NCBI GenBank assembly: GCA_029245825.1
Contig: JAQWON010000040.1
Location: forward strand, 1-8,896
Direction: 5' to 3'
Length of the DNA: 8,896 nt
Origin: Flavobacteriaceae bacterium
GTDB taxonomy: Bacteria; Bacteroidota; Bacteroidia; Flavobacteriales; Flavobacteriaceae
In this document: positions 1 to 6,397 of the stretch, in pieces
Layout: each line of letters begins with the position of its first letter
Position numbering within the stretch: the first letter of the stretch is position 1
The notes under the pieces: model-generated
What the model was told of the DNA's origin: nothing
Database searches by the model: none
The model's input: only the letters and a program-made list of their open reading frames with translations
Program-made: the position numbers and the translations under genes

Positions 1-619
1 CTGAAATTTGAGCCCCCCTGAGGACAAATGATTTATCACCAACATTAAAATACTCTGAATTCGCATCATCAGTGCCATAATTTACATCATAATAATCATT
101 ATAAAGGTTAGAGAATAAGTGTAAACAAGCAACCCCAAAAATAGAAATTATTGAATTAAGTAAATTTAAATTTCCTGTAGCAGAAAGAAAACATGAAATA
201 ACAATCATAGGTAAAATTGAAGCTAATGTGAATCCGCCTCTTGTAATTGCAATTCCTTTAATGAATTTTGTTAAATAAGTTATTGGAATATTTACATCAT
301 CTTTTATTTCTTTTGTTATTCCACAATAACCCGTTTGACCATTAGCTTTTCCAGTTGCAAAATTTGGTGTAATAATTATTTCAGCATTAAATTCAGAGCC
401 ATTTTTTTTTAAAAACTTAGTTTGTACAATAGACTTCCCTTCCTTGTTTGCTTTTTTTAACCATCCAAGGACATTTTGAATAACAATTTCACCAGGAGAA
501 AAAATAGAGACTCTTTTCTTTCCAACAAGTTCATCTTTAGTATATCCAAATAAGTTCAAGGCGTCTTGATTCATCTCTTGAATAACGCCTTCCATATCAC
601 AAATAATAACACTTTTCAT
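1..619 (-). CDS. PAS domain fused to UbiA-superfamily (MenA-like) prenyltransferase, 3' end cut by window edge
   Basis: The frame is open from an ATG at 619 to the left edge (206 codons), and an in-frame stop at 629-631 makes this the only likely start. Residues about 1-110 read as a PAS domain: an opening strand around VIICD, then NLFGYTKDELVGKK, a central KKNGSEFNAEI strand and a closing GYCGITKEI. Residues about 116-206 start an integral membrane prenyltransferase, with hydrophobic segments near 132-147 and 155-170 and the motif NDYYDVNYGTD (174-184). That motif has the spacing of the NDxxDxxxGxD Mg2+/prenyl-diphosphate site of MenA and related UbiA enzymes. The catalytic half and second Asp-rich motif lie outside the window. 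MenA transfers a polyprenyl chain to 1,4-dihydroxy-2-naphthoate in the inner membrane. The menI-like gene 61 bases upstream supports a quinone role. The exact substrate is inferred, and another UbiA-type reaction is possible. Confidence 0.8.
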   Translation of the reverse strand, partial: MKSVIICDMEGVIQEMNQDALNLFGYTKDELVGKKRVSIFSPGEIVIQNVLGWLKKANKEGKSIVQTKFLKKNGSEFNAEIIITPNFATGKANGQTGYCGITKEIKDDVNIPITYLTKFIKGIAITRGGFTLASILPMIVISCFLSATGNLNLLNSIISIFGVACLHLFSNLYNDYYDVNYGTDDANSEYFNVGDKSFVLRGAQIS

Positions 620-664
620 ATAGGAATTTTAATGCGCCAAATATATATGATTTTCTATATGAAA
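614..664 (-). promoter_or_regulatory. 10-bp perfect inverted repeat enclosing the start codon of the PAS-prenyltransferase gene
   Basis: TTTCATATAG at 614-623 is the exact reverse complement of CTATATGAAA at 655-664, with 31 bases between. In the minus-strand transcript the second arm contains the AUG at 619-617, so a folded leader would bury the start codon. The repeat lies wholly in the 61-base gap after the menI-like gene apart from its overlap with the first codons. The stem is A/T-rich (two G-C pairs) and the loop is long, so stability is modest. A translational-control role is inference. Confidence 0.35.
638..645 (-). promoter_or_regulatory. Candidate -7 promoter element for the PAS-prenyltransferase gene
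   Basis: Read on the minus strand this is TATATTTG, an exact match to the Bacteroidota -7 motif TAnnTTTG. It lies 18 bases upstream of the ATG at 619. No clear TTG/TTTG -33 box is visible at the usual 17-23 bases further upstream, so this is a weak call. It lies inside the loop of the 614-664 inverted repeat. Confidence 0.25.
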
Positions 665-680
665 GAAAGTTAAATTATTA

Positions 681-1097
681 TTATTTTTTCTCCCGCGTAT
701 AAGTTGTAAGTTTACTTATTGAAATCAACTGATTTTCTTGATCTGTAGTTCTAATTTCCCAAAGTTGTATAGTTTTTCCAAGATGGATTGGTTTTGCTGT
801 TGCAATTACATTACCATTTTTAACTGATTTAATATGATTTGCATTGATTTCGATTCCTCGAATAGTAAGGTTAGAGTTTTTTGTAAGAACAGCAACGGCT
901 GCACTGCCAACTGTCTCTGCTAGAGCAACTGTAGCCCCTCCATGCAAAATTCCATCAGGTTGGTAAACTTTTTCATTGACTGGCATACTTGCTGTAAGAA
1001 AATCATTTCCGACATCAGTAAATTTAATTCCAAGAGTCTTGAGCAAACCCCTATCAGCTATCTGATTACACACCTTCAAGACATTTTCTTTGTCCAT
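681..1097 (-). CDS. menI: Hotdog-fold acyl-CoA thioesterase, probable 1,4-dihydroxy-2-naphthoyl-CoA hydrolase
   Basis: This 138-residue protein has the length and pattern of the YdiI/MenI/EntH group of PaaI-like hotdog thioesterases. Visible motifs are QPDGILHGGATVALAET at 46-62, with the HGG turn and the likely catalytic Glu61, then GIEINANHIKSV (81-92), and KPIHLGKTIQLWEI (102-115). From memory all three align closely with E. coli MenI (YdiI). MenI hydrolyses DHNA-CoA to DHNA, the step just before prenylation by MenA. A MenA-like gene follows 61 bases downstream in the same direction, which fits that assignment. The dnaK stop codon is only 27 bases upstream and no promoter is obvious in that gap, so read-through from dnaK is likely. 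A broader PaaI-type thioesterase role remains possible because these families overlap in substrate. Confidence 0.8.
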   Translation of the reverse strand: MDKENVLKVCNQIADRGLLKTLGIKFTDVGNDFLTASMPVNEKVYQPDGILHGGATVALAETVGSAAVAVLTKNSNLTIRGIEINANHIKSVKNGNVIATAKPIHLGKTIQLWEIRTTDQENQLISISKLTTYTREKK

Positions 1098-1124
1098 TAA
1101 AAATATTTAGTAGATAAATAATTT

Positions 1125-3050
1125 TTATTTAACTTCCTCAAAATCAACATCTTGAACATCATCTCCCCCACCTTTCGATTTTTTTGTTTCTCTTTTTGTT
1201 TTTGATGAGTTTGGCTTTCCTTTGCTTGGCTCTTGAGCAGATGCATCCGCTTGAGCTTTATACATCTCTTCAGAAGCATTTTTCCAAACCTCATTTATCT
1301 TTTCAAGAGCAGAATCAATTTTTGATAAGTCTTTTGATTCATGTGCTTTCTTTAAATTATCCAAAGCTGTCTCTATAGGCTTCTTTTTATCATTTGATAG
1401 TTTTTCTCCAAATTCTTTTAGTTGTTTTTCGGTTTGAAATATCATCTGATCAGCACTGTTAAGTTTTTCAACTTCCTCTTTAACTTTTTTATCTGATTCA
1501 GCATTTGCTTCTGCATCTTTTTTCATTTTTTCAATCTCTTCTTCTGTTAATCCTGAAGATGCTTCGATTCTAATATCTTGTTGTTTGCCAGTTGCTTTAT
1601 CTTGAGCACTTACTTTTATGATTCCATTGGCATCAATATCGAAAGTTACTTCAATTTGAGGAGTTCCTCTAGGCGCTGGAGGGATTCCATCTAAATGAAA
1701 CCTGCCTATAGTCTTATTATCTGCAGCCATAGATCTTTCACCTTGCAAAACATGAATTTCAACCGAGGGCTGATTATCTGCTGCTGTGGAGAATATTTGT
1801 GATTTTTTAGAAGGAATTGTAGTGTTTGCGTCAATTAACTTGGTCATTACAGCTCCCATAGTCTCAATTCCAAGGGAAAGTGGAGTAACATCTAAAAGCA
1901 AAACATCTTTAACATCTCCTGTCAAAACTCCACCTTGAATAGCTGCTCCAACTGCAACAACTTCATCTGGATTTACTCCTTTAGAGGGTTTTTTAGAAAA
2001 GAATTTTTCAACTTCATTCTGAATAATTGGTATTCTTGTGGACCCCCCTAATAGAATAACCTCATTGATCTCTTTTGTAGATAATCCAGCATCATCAAGG
2101 GCTTTTTGAACAGGCTGCATTGATCTTTTAACTAAAGTATCTGATAATTGTTCGAATTTAGAACGGGTTAAAGTTTTAACTAAATGTTTTGGGCCACTAG
2201 AAGTAGCGGAAATATATGGTAAATTTATCTCTGTTTGAGTTGAAGAAGACAATTCAATCTTAGCTTTTTCAGCAGCTTCCTTTAGGCGCTGGAGAGCCAT
2301 TGGATCACTTTTTAAATCAATGTCTTCAGATTTTTTGAATTCATCAGCAAGAAAATCAATGATTGCCTGATCAAAATCATCTCCTCCAAGATGTGTGTCT
2401 CCATTAGTTGACAGTACTTCAAACACACCATCTCCAAGTTCTAAAATGGAAATATCAAAAGTACCTCCACCCAGATCATAAACAGCGATTTTACGATCTG
2501 TTGAACCTTTATCTAGGCCAAAAGCTAATGCGGCTGCTGTAGGCTCGTTTATAATTCTTTCAACTTTTAGTCCTGAAATCTCACCTGCTTCTTTTGTGGC
2601 TTGCCTTTGAGAATCATTGAAATAAGCTGGAACAGTAATTACTGCAGAGGTAACATCAGTCCCTAAATAATCTTCAGCAGTCTTTTTCATTTTCTGAAGG
2701 ACCATTGCAGATAATTCTTGAGGAGTGTATAATCGGCCATCTATATCAACTCTTGGAGTATTGTTGTCTCCTTTAACAACTTTATAAGGCATATTTTTTG
2801 CCTCATTAGATGATTCTGAAAACTTGTTACCCATAAATCTCTTAATAGAAGCAACAGTTTTCGTTGGGTTTGTAACAGCTTGTCTTTTTGCCGGGTCTCC
2901 TACTTTAATTTCTCCCCCTTCAACAAATGCTATTACAGATGGTGTAGTTCGCTTTCCTTCTGAATTAGGAATAACAACAGGTTCATTACCCTCCATTACA
3001 GAAACACATGAATTTGTAGTTCCTAAATCAATTCCAATAATTTTACTCAT
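1125..3050 (-). CDS. dnaK: Chaperone protein DnaK (Hsp70)
   Basis: This is a cytosolic ATP-dependent chaperone of 641 residues, the normal family length. The nucleotide-binding domain shows IGIDLGTTNS (5-14), the conserved Lys70, INEPTAAALAFGLD (167-180), YDLGGGTFDISI (191-202) with Thr196/197 in the phosphate loop, and LLGGSTRIP (333-341). The interdomain linker VLLLD is at 383-387, followed by VTPLSLGIET. The substrate-binding beta domain runs to about 500 and the helical lid to about 600. The tail ends in DDVQDVDFEEVK, a typical DnaK terminus. A longer reading from 3116 exists, but its extra 22 residues are unlike the family; the ATG at 3050 gives the canonical MSKIIGIDLG. The stretch at about 609-627 is unusually lysine-rich for the usually flexible tail. 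No grpE or dnaJ is adjacent. It is divergent from panB and no CIRCE operator is visible upstream. Confidence 0.98.
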   Translation of the reverse strand: MSKIIGIDLGTTNSCVSVMEGNEPVVIPNSEGKRTTPSVIAFVEGGEIKVGDPAKRQAVTNPTKTVASIKRFMGNKFSESSNEAKNMPYKVVKGDNNTPRVDIDGRLYTPQELSAMVLQKMKKTAEDYLGTDVTSAVITVPAYFNDSQRQATKEAGEISGLKVERIINEPTAAALAFGLDKGSTDRKIAVYDLGGGTFDISILELGDGVFEVLSTNGDTHLGGDDFDQAIIDFLADEFKKSEDIDLKSDPMALQRLKEAAEKAKIELSSSTQTEINLPYISATSSGPKHLVKTLTRSKFEQLSDTLVKRSMQPVQKALDDAGLSTKEINEVILLGGSTRIPIIQNEVEKFFSKKPSKGVNPDEVVAVGAAIQGGVLTGDVKDVLLLDVTPLSLGIETMGAVMTKLIDANTTIPSKKSQIFSTAADNQPSVEIHVLQGERSMAADNKTIGRFHLDGIPPAPRGTPQIEVTFDIDANGIIKVSAQDKATGKQQDIRIEASSGLTEEEIEKMKKDAEANAESDKKVKEEVEKLNSADQMIFQTEKQLKEFGEKLSNDKKKPIETALDNLKKAHESKDLSKIDSALEKINEVWKNASEEMYKAQADASAQEPSKGKPNSSKTKRETKKSKGGGDDVQDVDFEEVK

Positions 3051-3102
3051 AATTTTATTTTTTATTAAAAGCATTACAATCACTATGCCATTAGAAAAAT
3101 CG

Positions 3103-3115
3103 TGACAGGTTGTCA
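3103..3115. promoter_or_regulatory. Inverted repeat TGACA-N3-TGTCA in the dnaK-panB divergent gap
   Basis: TGACA (3103-3107) and TGTCA (3111-3115) form a perfect inverted repeat around GGT. It is 53 bases upstream of the dnaK ATG and just upstream of the candidate panB -33 box, so it is placed to act on either gene. No CIRCE repeat (TTAGCACTC arms) and no enterobacterial sigma-32 promoter is seen here, leaving this as the main candidate element for stress control of dnaK. The arms are short, and a match of this size is not rare by chance. Confidence 0.3.
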
Positions 3116-3123
3116 TGCGTAAG

Positions 3124-3151
3124 TTGATTGCGTTAATAATTCATAATTTTG
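3124..3151 (+). promoter_or_regulatory. Bacteroidota-type promoter for panB
   Basis: A TTG at 3124-3126 is followed after 17 bases by TAATTTTG at 3144-3151. The latter matches the -7 consensus TAnnTTTG of the Bacteroidota primary sigma factor exactly. The predicted start of transcription would be near 3157, giving a leader of roughly 30 bases before the panB ATG at 3189. There is no Shine-Dalgarno sequence, as is usual in this phylum. Confidence 0.5.
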
Positions 3152-3188
3152 ATGGCGATTAAAAAAAACACTTTACTTTTATAAAAAA

Positions 3189-4007
3189 ATGCAAAAAAAA
3201 CATAGTAAATACTCCAGAATAACAACTAACACTCTGTCTGAAATGAAAAAAGAGGGAGAAAAAATTGCTATGCTTACATCTTACGATTATACCTTAGCTA
3301 ATATTGTTGATAAAGCAGGAATTGATGTGATTTTGGTAGGGGACTCAGCTTCAAGTGTCATGGCTGGACATGAAACTACAGTTCCTATTACTCTTGATCA
3401 AATGATTTATCATGCTTCATCAGTGGTGAGAGGTGTAGAAAGAGCGCTAGTTGTAGTTGATTTGCCATTCGGAACATATCAGTCTGATTCTAAAAAAGCT
3501 CTAAGATCATCAATTAAAATCATGAAAGAATCTGGCTCACATGCTATTAAATTAGAAGGTGGCGTTGAAGTAAAAAACTCTATTGAAAGAATTCTCAATG
3601 CTGGCATACCTGTTATGGGCCACTTAGGATTGACTCCTCAATCCATTTATAAGTTTGGCACATATTCTGTTAGAGCAAAAAAAGATTATGAAGCTGAAAA
3701 GCTTTTTGATGACGCAAAATTACTTGAGGAATTAGGATGTTTTGCTATTGTGCTTGAAAAAATTCCTGCAGAATTAGCAAAGAAAATTTCTTTAGAGCTT
3801 AAGATACCAGTAATAGGAATTGGAGCTGGTGTTAATGTAGACGGTCAAGTATTAGTTTTACATGATATGTTGGGGATGAATACTGAATTTAGCCCACGTT
3901 TTTTAAGACGTTATCTTGATTTAAATCATGAAATAACTAAAGCTGTTGGTTTATACACTCAAGATGTGAAAAAATCTGCTTTCCCAAATGAGAAAGAACA
4001 ATATTAG
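3189..4007 (+). CDS. panB: 3-methyl-2-oxobutanoate hydroxymethyltransferase (ketopantoate hydroxymethyltransferase)
   Basis: PanB transfers a hydroxymethyl group from 5,10-methylene-tetrahydrofolate to 3-methyl-2-oxobutanoate. This gives ketopantoate, the first committed step towards pantothenate and coenzyme A. The protein has 272 residues, close to the usual 260-275. The Mg2+ ligands of the family are visible as Asp52 (VGDSAS), Asp91 (VVDLPFG) and Glu123 (KLEGG), and the catalytic Glu190 sits in VLEKIP. The barrel signatures MGHLGLTPQS (143-152) and IGIGAG (209-214) are intact, as is the HDMLGM segment (225-230). The ending FPNEKEQY is typical of flavobacterial PanB as I recall it. It heads a two-gene unit with the RNA pseudouridine synthase 30 bases downstream. 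Its substrate is shared with LeuA, encoded further right. Confidence 0.97.
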   Translation: MQKKHSKYSRITTNTLSEMKKEGEKIAMLTSYDYTLANIVDKAGIDVILVGDSASSVMAGHETTVPITLDQMIYHASSVVRGVERALVVVDLPFGTYQSDSKKALRSSIKIMKESGSHAIKLEGGVEVKNSIERILNAGIPVMGHLGLTPQSIYKFGTYSVRAKKDYEAEKLFDDAKLLEELGCFAIVLEKIPAELAKKISLELKIPVIGIGAGVNVDGQVLVLHDMLGMNTEFSPRFLRRYLDLNHEITKAVGLYTQDVKKSAFPNEKEQY

Positions 4008-4037
4008 ATATAAGATAACTGATTTATTAAACTCATT

Positions 4038-4721
4038 TTGATAAACGTTTTATTCGAGGACAATCATATCATTATAATAAATAAAGAAGCAGGAGATTTG
4101 GTTCAAGGGGACTCAACTGGAGACGAAACTGTTCTTGACAAAATAAAATTCTATCTAAAAAAAAAATATAAGAAACCAGGGGAGGTTTTTCTTGGTCTAG
4201 TTCATCGTATTGATAGGCCAACAAGTGGTATAGTGATCTGTGCTAAAACATCAAAAGCTTTGTCAAGACTGAATGAACAATTTAAAAAAAGGCTTGTTGG
4301 AAAAAAATATTGGGCCATAGTAAAAAATCCCTTTTTAATAAAATCTAGAAACCTAACCAATTGGATCGCAAAAAACTCTAAATTAAACAAATCATTTGTG
4401 TTTAAAAAAAAGACTTCAAAGACAAAAAAAGCAATTTTAACTTTTAATGTACTTAAAAAAATTCAAAACTATACGCTTTTAGAAGTCCACTTAAAAACAG
4501 GAAGGCATCATCAAATAAGGGTTCAACTCAGCAATATTGGATATCCAATTGTTGGAGATTTAAAATATGGTGCAAAAAGATCTAATCCTGACGCAAGCAT
4601 TAGTCTCCATTCTGCTGAGATCAGTTTTGAACATCCTGTTCGTAAGAAACCAATTCAAATTAAGGCAAATCCACCTAAAAAACATTTATGGAATGCTTTT
4701 CTTTACGATTCAAAATTTTAG
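4038..4721 (+). CDS. RluA-family RNA pseudouridine synthase (short form, no S4 domain)
   Basis: RluA-family enzymes isomerise specific uridines in rRNA or tRNA. The core is complete: INVLFEDNHIIIINKEAGD (2-20) is the family N-terminal strand, HRIDRPTSGIVICAK (56-70) carries the catalytic Asp59, and LKTGRHHQIRVQL (152-164) with GDLKYGAKRSN (173-183) are the later signatures. At 227 residues it is a catalytic domain alone, without an S4 RNA-binding domain. The target uridine cannot be read from the sequence. The start appears to be TTG at 4038: an in-frame stop at 4020-4022 and the lack of ATG or GTG in between leave little choice, since the conserved N-terminus begins immediately after it. The gene follows panB by 30 bases and probably shares its transcript. 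Its last 47 bases overlap the convergent TPR-like gene. Confidence 0.93.
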   Translation: MINVLFEDNHIIIINKEAGDLVQGDSTGDETVLDKIKFYLKKKYKKPGEVFLGLVHRIDRPTSGIVICAKTSKALSRLNEQFKKRLVGKKYWAIVKNPFLIKSRNLTNWIAKNSKLNKSFVFKKKTSKTKKAILTFNVLKKIQNYTLLEVHLKTGRHHQIRVQLSNIGYPIVGDLKYGAKRSNPDASISLHSAEISFEHPVRKKPIQIKANPPKKHLWNAFLYDSKF

Positions 4722-6246
4722 CCTTTTCTTTTATAATTTGAGAAACCGGACGGTTTTTTATCTTGCTTTCTAGCCATGACAAAATATCTAAATATAAAAA
4801 TGCTCTCCTCTCATATGGATCGTCTTCATATTTCTTCAATTCCTTATGAAGTTTTATGAAAGAATCTTTTAATTCATGAGGGAAAATATCTCCAAGGGAC
4901 CTTAGAAATCTTATCATAGCTTTTTGAACTTCATGCAAATCGTTCATTTTAATTAGAAACTTATAAGTCTCTTTTAGATGAGTTTCAAGATGATAATCAA
5001 ATCCAGCTTCATAATGGGCTACTAAATTTAAAACCCTAGTAAAACAAAGCAAATCTTCACGCATTTTTAAGTGCTTGTTCTTTATAATTTTATTCAAATA
5101 AACAACACTATTTTCATAATCAGATAAACTGAAATATAAGCATGCAATTTTATAATAAAATAGCATTACGTGATGCTCGTCAACTTGATCTTTATATTTT
5201 TTTATTCCGTCAATAATTTCAGGGATAAAAACCTTTGCTTCTTCAAAATTGCCTTGCATAAAATAAAGATTTAAAAGATTGTTGTAATGAATCAAAAAAC
5301 TTAAAGAAGAAATGTTATGGTTTTTTATGAATTTTGAATCGTTAATATTTTTTAACATCAACTTTAGAGTTCTTTTAAATTTTTCAGGGTATTTTATTAA
5401 AGCAAGCGATTCCATTAAATAATTATTTGCCTTTAGATAAAAAACAGGATGCATTTTTATCATCTCAGGAGATTCTTCGAACATGTTAACCCATTTCGAG
5501 GCATATTTAAAACAACCTAAAAAATCTTGAACTAAAAAACTATACCATACATGGACTTTGTAATACCAAAGTTTTTCCCTAAATCCTAAATTTTCAATTT
5601 CAACAACAGGAATTTTCGTATAAAAAAACTTTGTTGTTTCACGAAACTCTTCATCACTTTTCGCATAACCTGTTTTTATTAATTTTTCATATAAAAGCAA
5701 AGAAAGGTTTGAAAGTTTACTTGTAAGGTCATTTTGATATTGTAACTGATCTGCTTGTTGAATCAATATTTGTGAGCGATTAGATAAACTCCTTGTAATA
5801 TATTGAGACTCTATGACTTTCTCAAGTTCAACAATTTCATAAGCTAAATATTTTTCTTCATTTTTAAAAGCAATTATTTTAATTTTGTCAAGCACTTTTA
5901 GACTTAATTTATAAAGTCCTTTTTGATATAAAATTGTGGCGAAATCTAGTTGCTCTCTTATTTGAATTCTTACATTTTGATGGATTGGATTAAGTCTTAA
6001 GCTAATTAATATTTGCTTATACAAATGTGCTTTTAGATTAGAAAGCTGCTGTTTAGTTACAACACCTTTTTCTAAAATTAATTTCTCACTATATTTAGAA
6101 GACTTGTCAAGTAGATTGAATAAATTTAAAAACTTCGAATCATTATTAGATCCCATTCGACCAACATAAAGCTTAAACTGACGTTTTTCAGACTTTGTAA
6201 GGGACTTTATTAATTGAAACAAGTTATCTTTTTGGTTATTAATCAT
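4675..6246 (-). CDS. Helical TPR-like repeat protein of unknown function
   Basis: I do not recognise a characterised family for this 523-residue protein. It has no signal peptide or membrane span, and is rich in Lys, Leu, Tyr and Phe, so it is probably cytosolic and all-helical. Several stretches resemble tetratricopeptide helix pairs: about 101-125 (LYQKGLYKLSLKVLDKI), 322-343 (NLYFMQGNFEEAKVFIPEI) and 362-388 (ACLYFSLSDYENSVVYLNKII). The N-terminus, with TKSEKRQFKLYVGR (17-30), looks like a separate short conserved segment seen in Bacteroidota hypothetical proteins. TPR arrays usually bind other proteins; a scaffold or regulatory role is only inference. The gene is divergent from leuA with its own promoter, and its 3' end runs 47 bases into the convergent pseudouridine synthase gene. 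No catalytic motif was seen. Confidence 0.85.
   Translation of the reverse strand: MINNQKDNLFQLIKSLTKSEKRQFKLYVGRMGSNNDSKFLNLFNLLDKSSKYSEKLILEKGVVTKQQLSNLKAHLYKQILISLRLNPIHQNVRIQIREQLDFATILYQKGLYKLSLKVLDKIKIIAFKNEEKYLAYEIVELEKVIESQYITRSLSNRSQILIQQADQLQYQNDLTSKLSNLSLLLYEKLIKTGYAKSDEEFRETTKFFYTKIPVVEIENLGFREKLWYYKVHVWYSFLVQDFLGCFKYASKWVNMFEESPEMIKMHPVFYLKANNYLMESLALIKYPEKFKRTLKLMLKNINDSKFIKNHNISSLSFLIHYNNLLNLYFMQGNFEEAKVFIPEIIDGIKKYKDQVDEHHVMLFYYKIACLYFSLSDYENSVVYLNKIIKNKHLKMREDLLCFTRVLNLVAHYEAGFDYHLETHLKETYKFLIKMNDLHEVQKAMIRFLRSLGDIFPHELKDSFIKLHKELKKYEDDPYERRAFLYLDILSWLESKIKNRPVSQIIKEKAKILNRKEKHSINVF
4743..4759 (+). terminator. Probable intrinsic terminator of the panB-pseudouridine synthase unit
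   Basis: AAACC (4743-4747) pairs with GGTTT (4752-4756) around a GGAC loop. The stem runs directly into further T residues (six in a row at 4754-4759). It begins 22 bases after the stop codon at 4721, the expected place for a rho-independent terminator. The stem is short and its lower part competes with the T tract. The element lies inside the 3' coding part of the minus-strand TPR-like gene. Confidence 0.45.
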
Positions 6247-6297
6247 TGTAGAAAAATAAGATTTAAAACACTGTTTACTAGTTACTTAAATACTAAA

Positions 6298-6331
6298 CAA
6301 AAGTATAGAATATTGTAATAAAATCATCAAA
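6298..6331 (-). promoter_or_regulatory. Bacteroidota-type promoter for the TPR-like gene
   Basis: On the minus strand, TTTG (6331-6328) is followed after 22 bases by TACTTTTG (6305-6298), an exact TAnnTTTG -7 match. Transcription would begin near 6291, leaving a leader of about 45 bases before the ATG at 6246. Both boxes are present at acceptable spacing, so this is among the better promoters in the window. Confidence 0.5.
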
Positions 6332-6341
6332 TCTTAAGATT
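6330..6341. promoter_or_regulatory. 12-bp perfect palindrome between the divergent TPR-like gene and leuA promoters
   Basis: AATCTTAAGATT is its own reverse complement. It overlaps the -33 box of the TPR-like gene promoter (6328-6331) and ends 5 bases before the candidate leuA -7 element (6347-6354). A dimeric repressor bound here could affect both genes. Palindromes of this length occur a few times by chance in 9 kb of AT-rich DNA, so the operator reading is inference from position. Confidence 0.25.
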
Positions 6342-6346
6342 AATTT

Positions 6347-6354
6347 TAAATTTG
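6347..6354 (+). promoter_or_regulatory. Candidate -7 promoter element for leuA
   Basis: TAAATTTG matches TAnnTTTG exactly and lies 43 bases upstream of the leuA ATG. No TTG is found at the usual distance upstream (the nearest, at 6313-6315, is 31 bases away), so the promoter may be weak or activator-dependent. The leader shows no run of leucine codons of the kind used in attenuation. Confidence 0.3.
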
Positions 6355-6397
6355 ATGGTAATATTGTGTGTTAATAATATATATCTAGCTCTTTTTT

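Noticed and set aside
1104..1120. TATTTA-N5-TAAATA hairpin between dnaK and the menI-like gene, followed by T residues on the minus strand
   Set aside because: The six-pair stem is entirely A-T and is unlikely to stop transcription on its own. It may cause partial termination at most.
1097..1378. Short open frames across the dnaK 3' end on both strands
   Set aside because: Both are low-complexity shadows of the dnaK reading frame with no family resemblance.
2824..3105. 93-codon plus-strand open frame opposite the dnaK 5' end
   Set aside because: It is the antisense of the highly conserved DnaK N-terminus and has no independent promoter or family signature.
3051..3116. Longer DnaK start at 3116 adding 22 residues
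   Set aside because: The extra residues do not resemble any DnaK N-terminus and would cover the intergenic region with the inverted repeat; the ATG at 3050 gives the canonical start.
4629..4641. GAACA-TCC-TGTTC inverted repeat downstream of the TPR-like gene stop on its strand
   Set aside because: There is no T tract after it on either strand, and it lies in conserved coding sequence of the pseudouridine synthase.
4202..4773. Short open frames within the pseudouridine synthase region (4202-4390 minus, 4567-4773 plus)
   Set aside because: They overlap conserved catalytic codons in another frame and show no protein-like composition.
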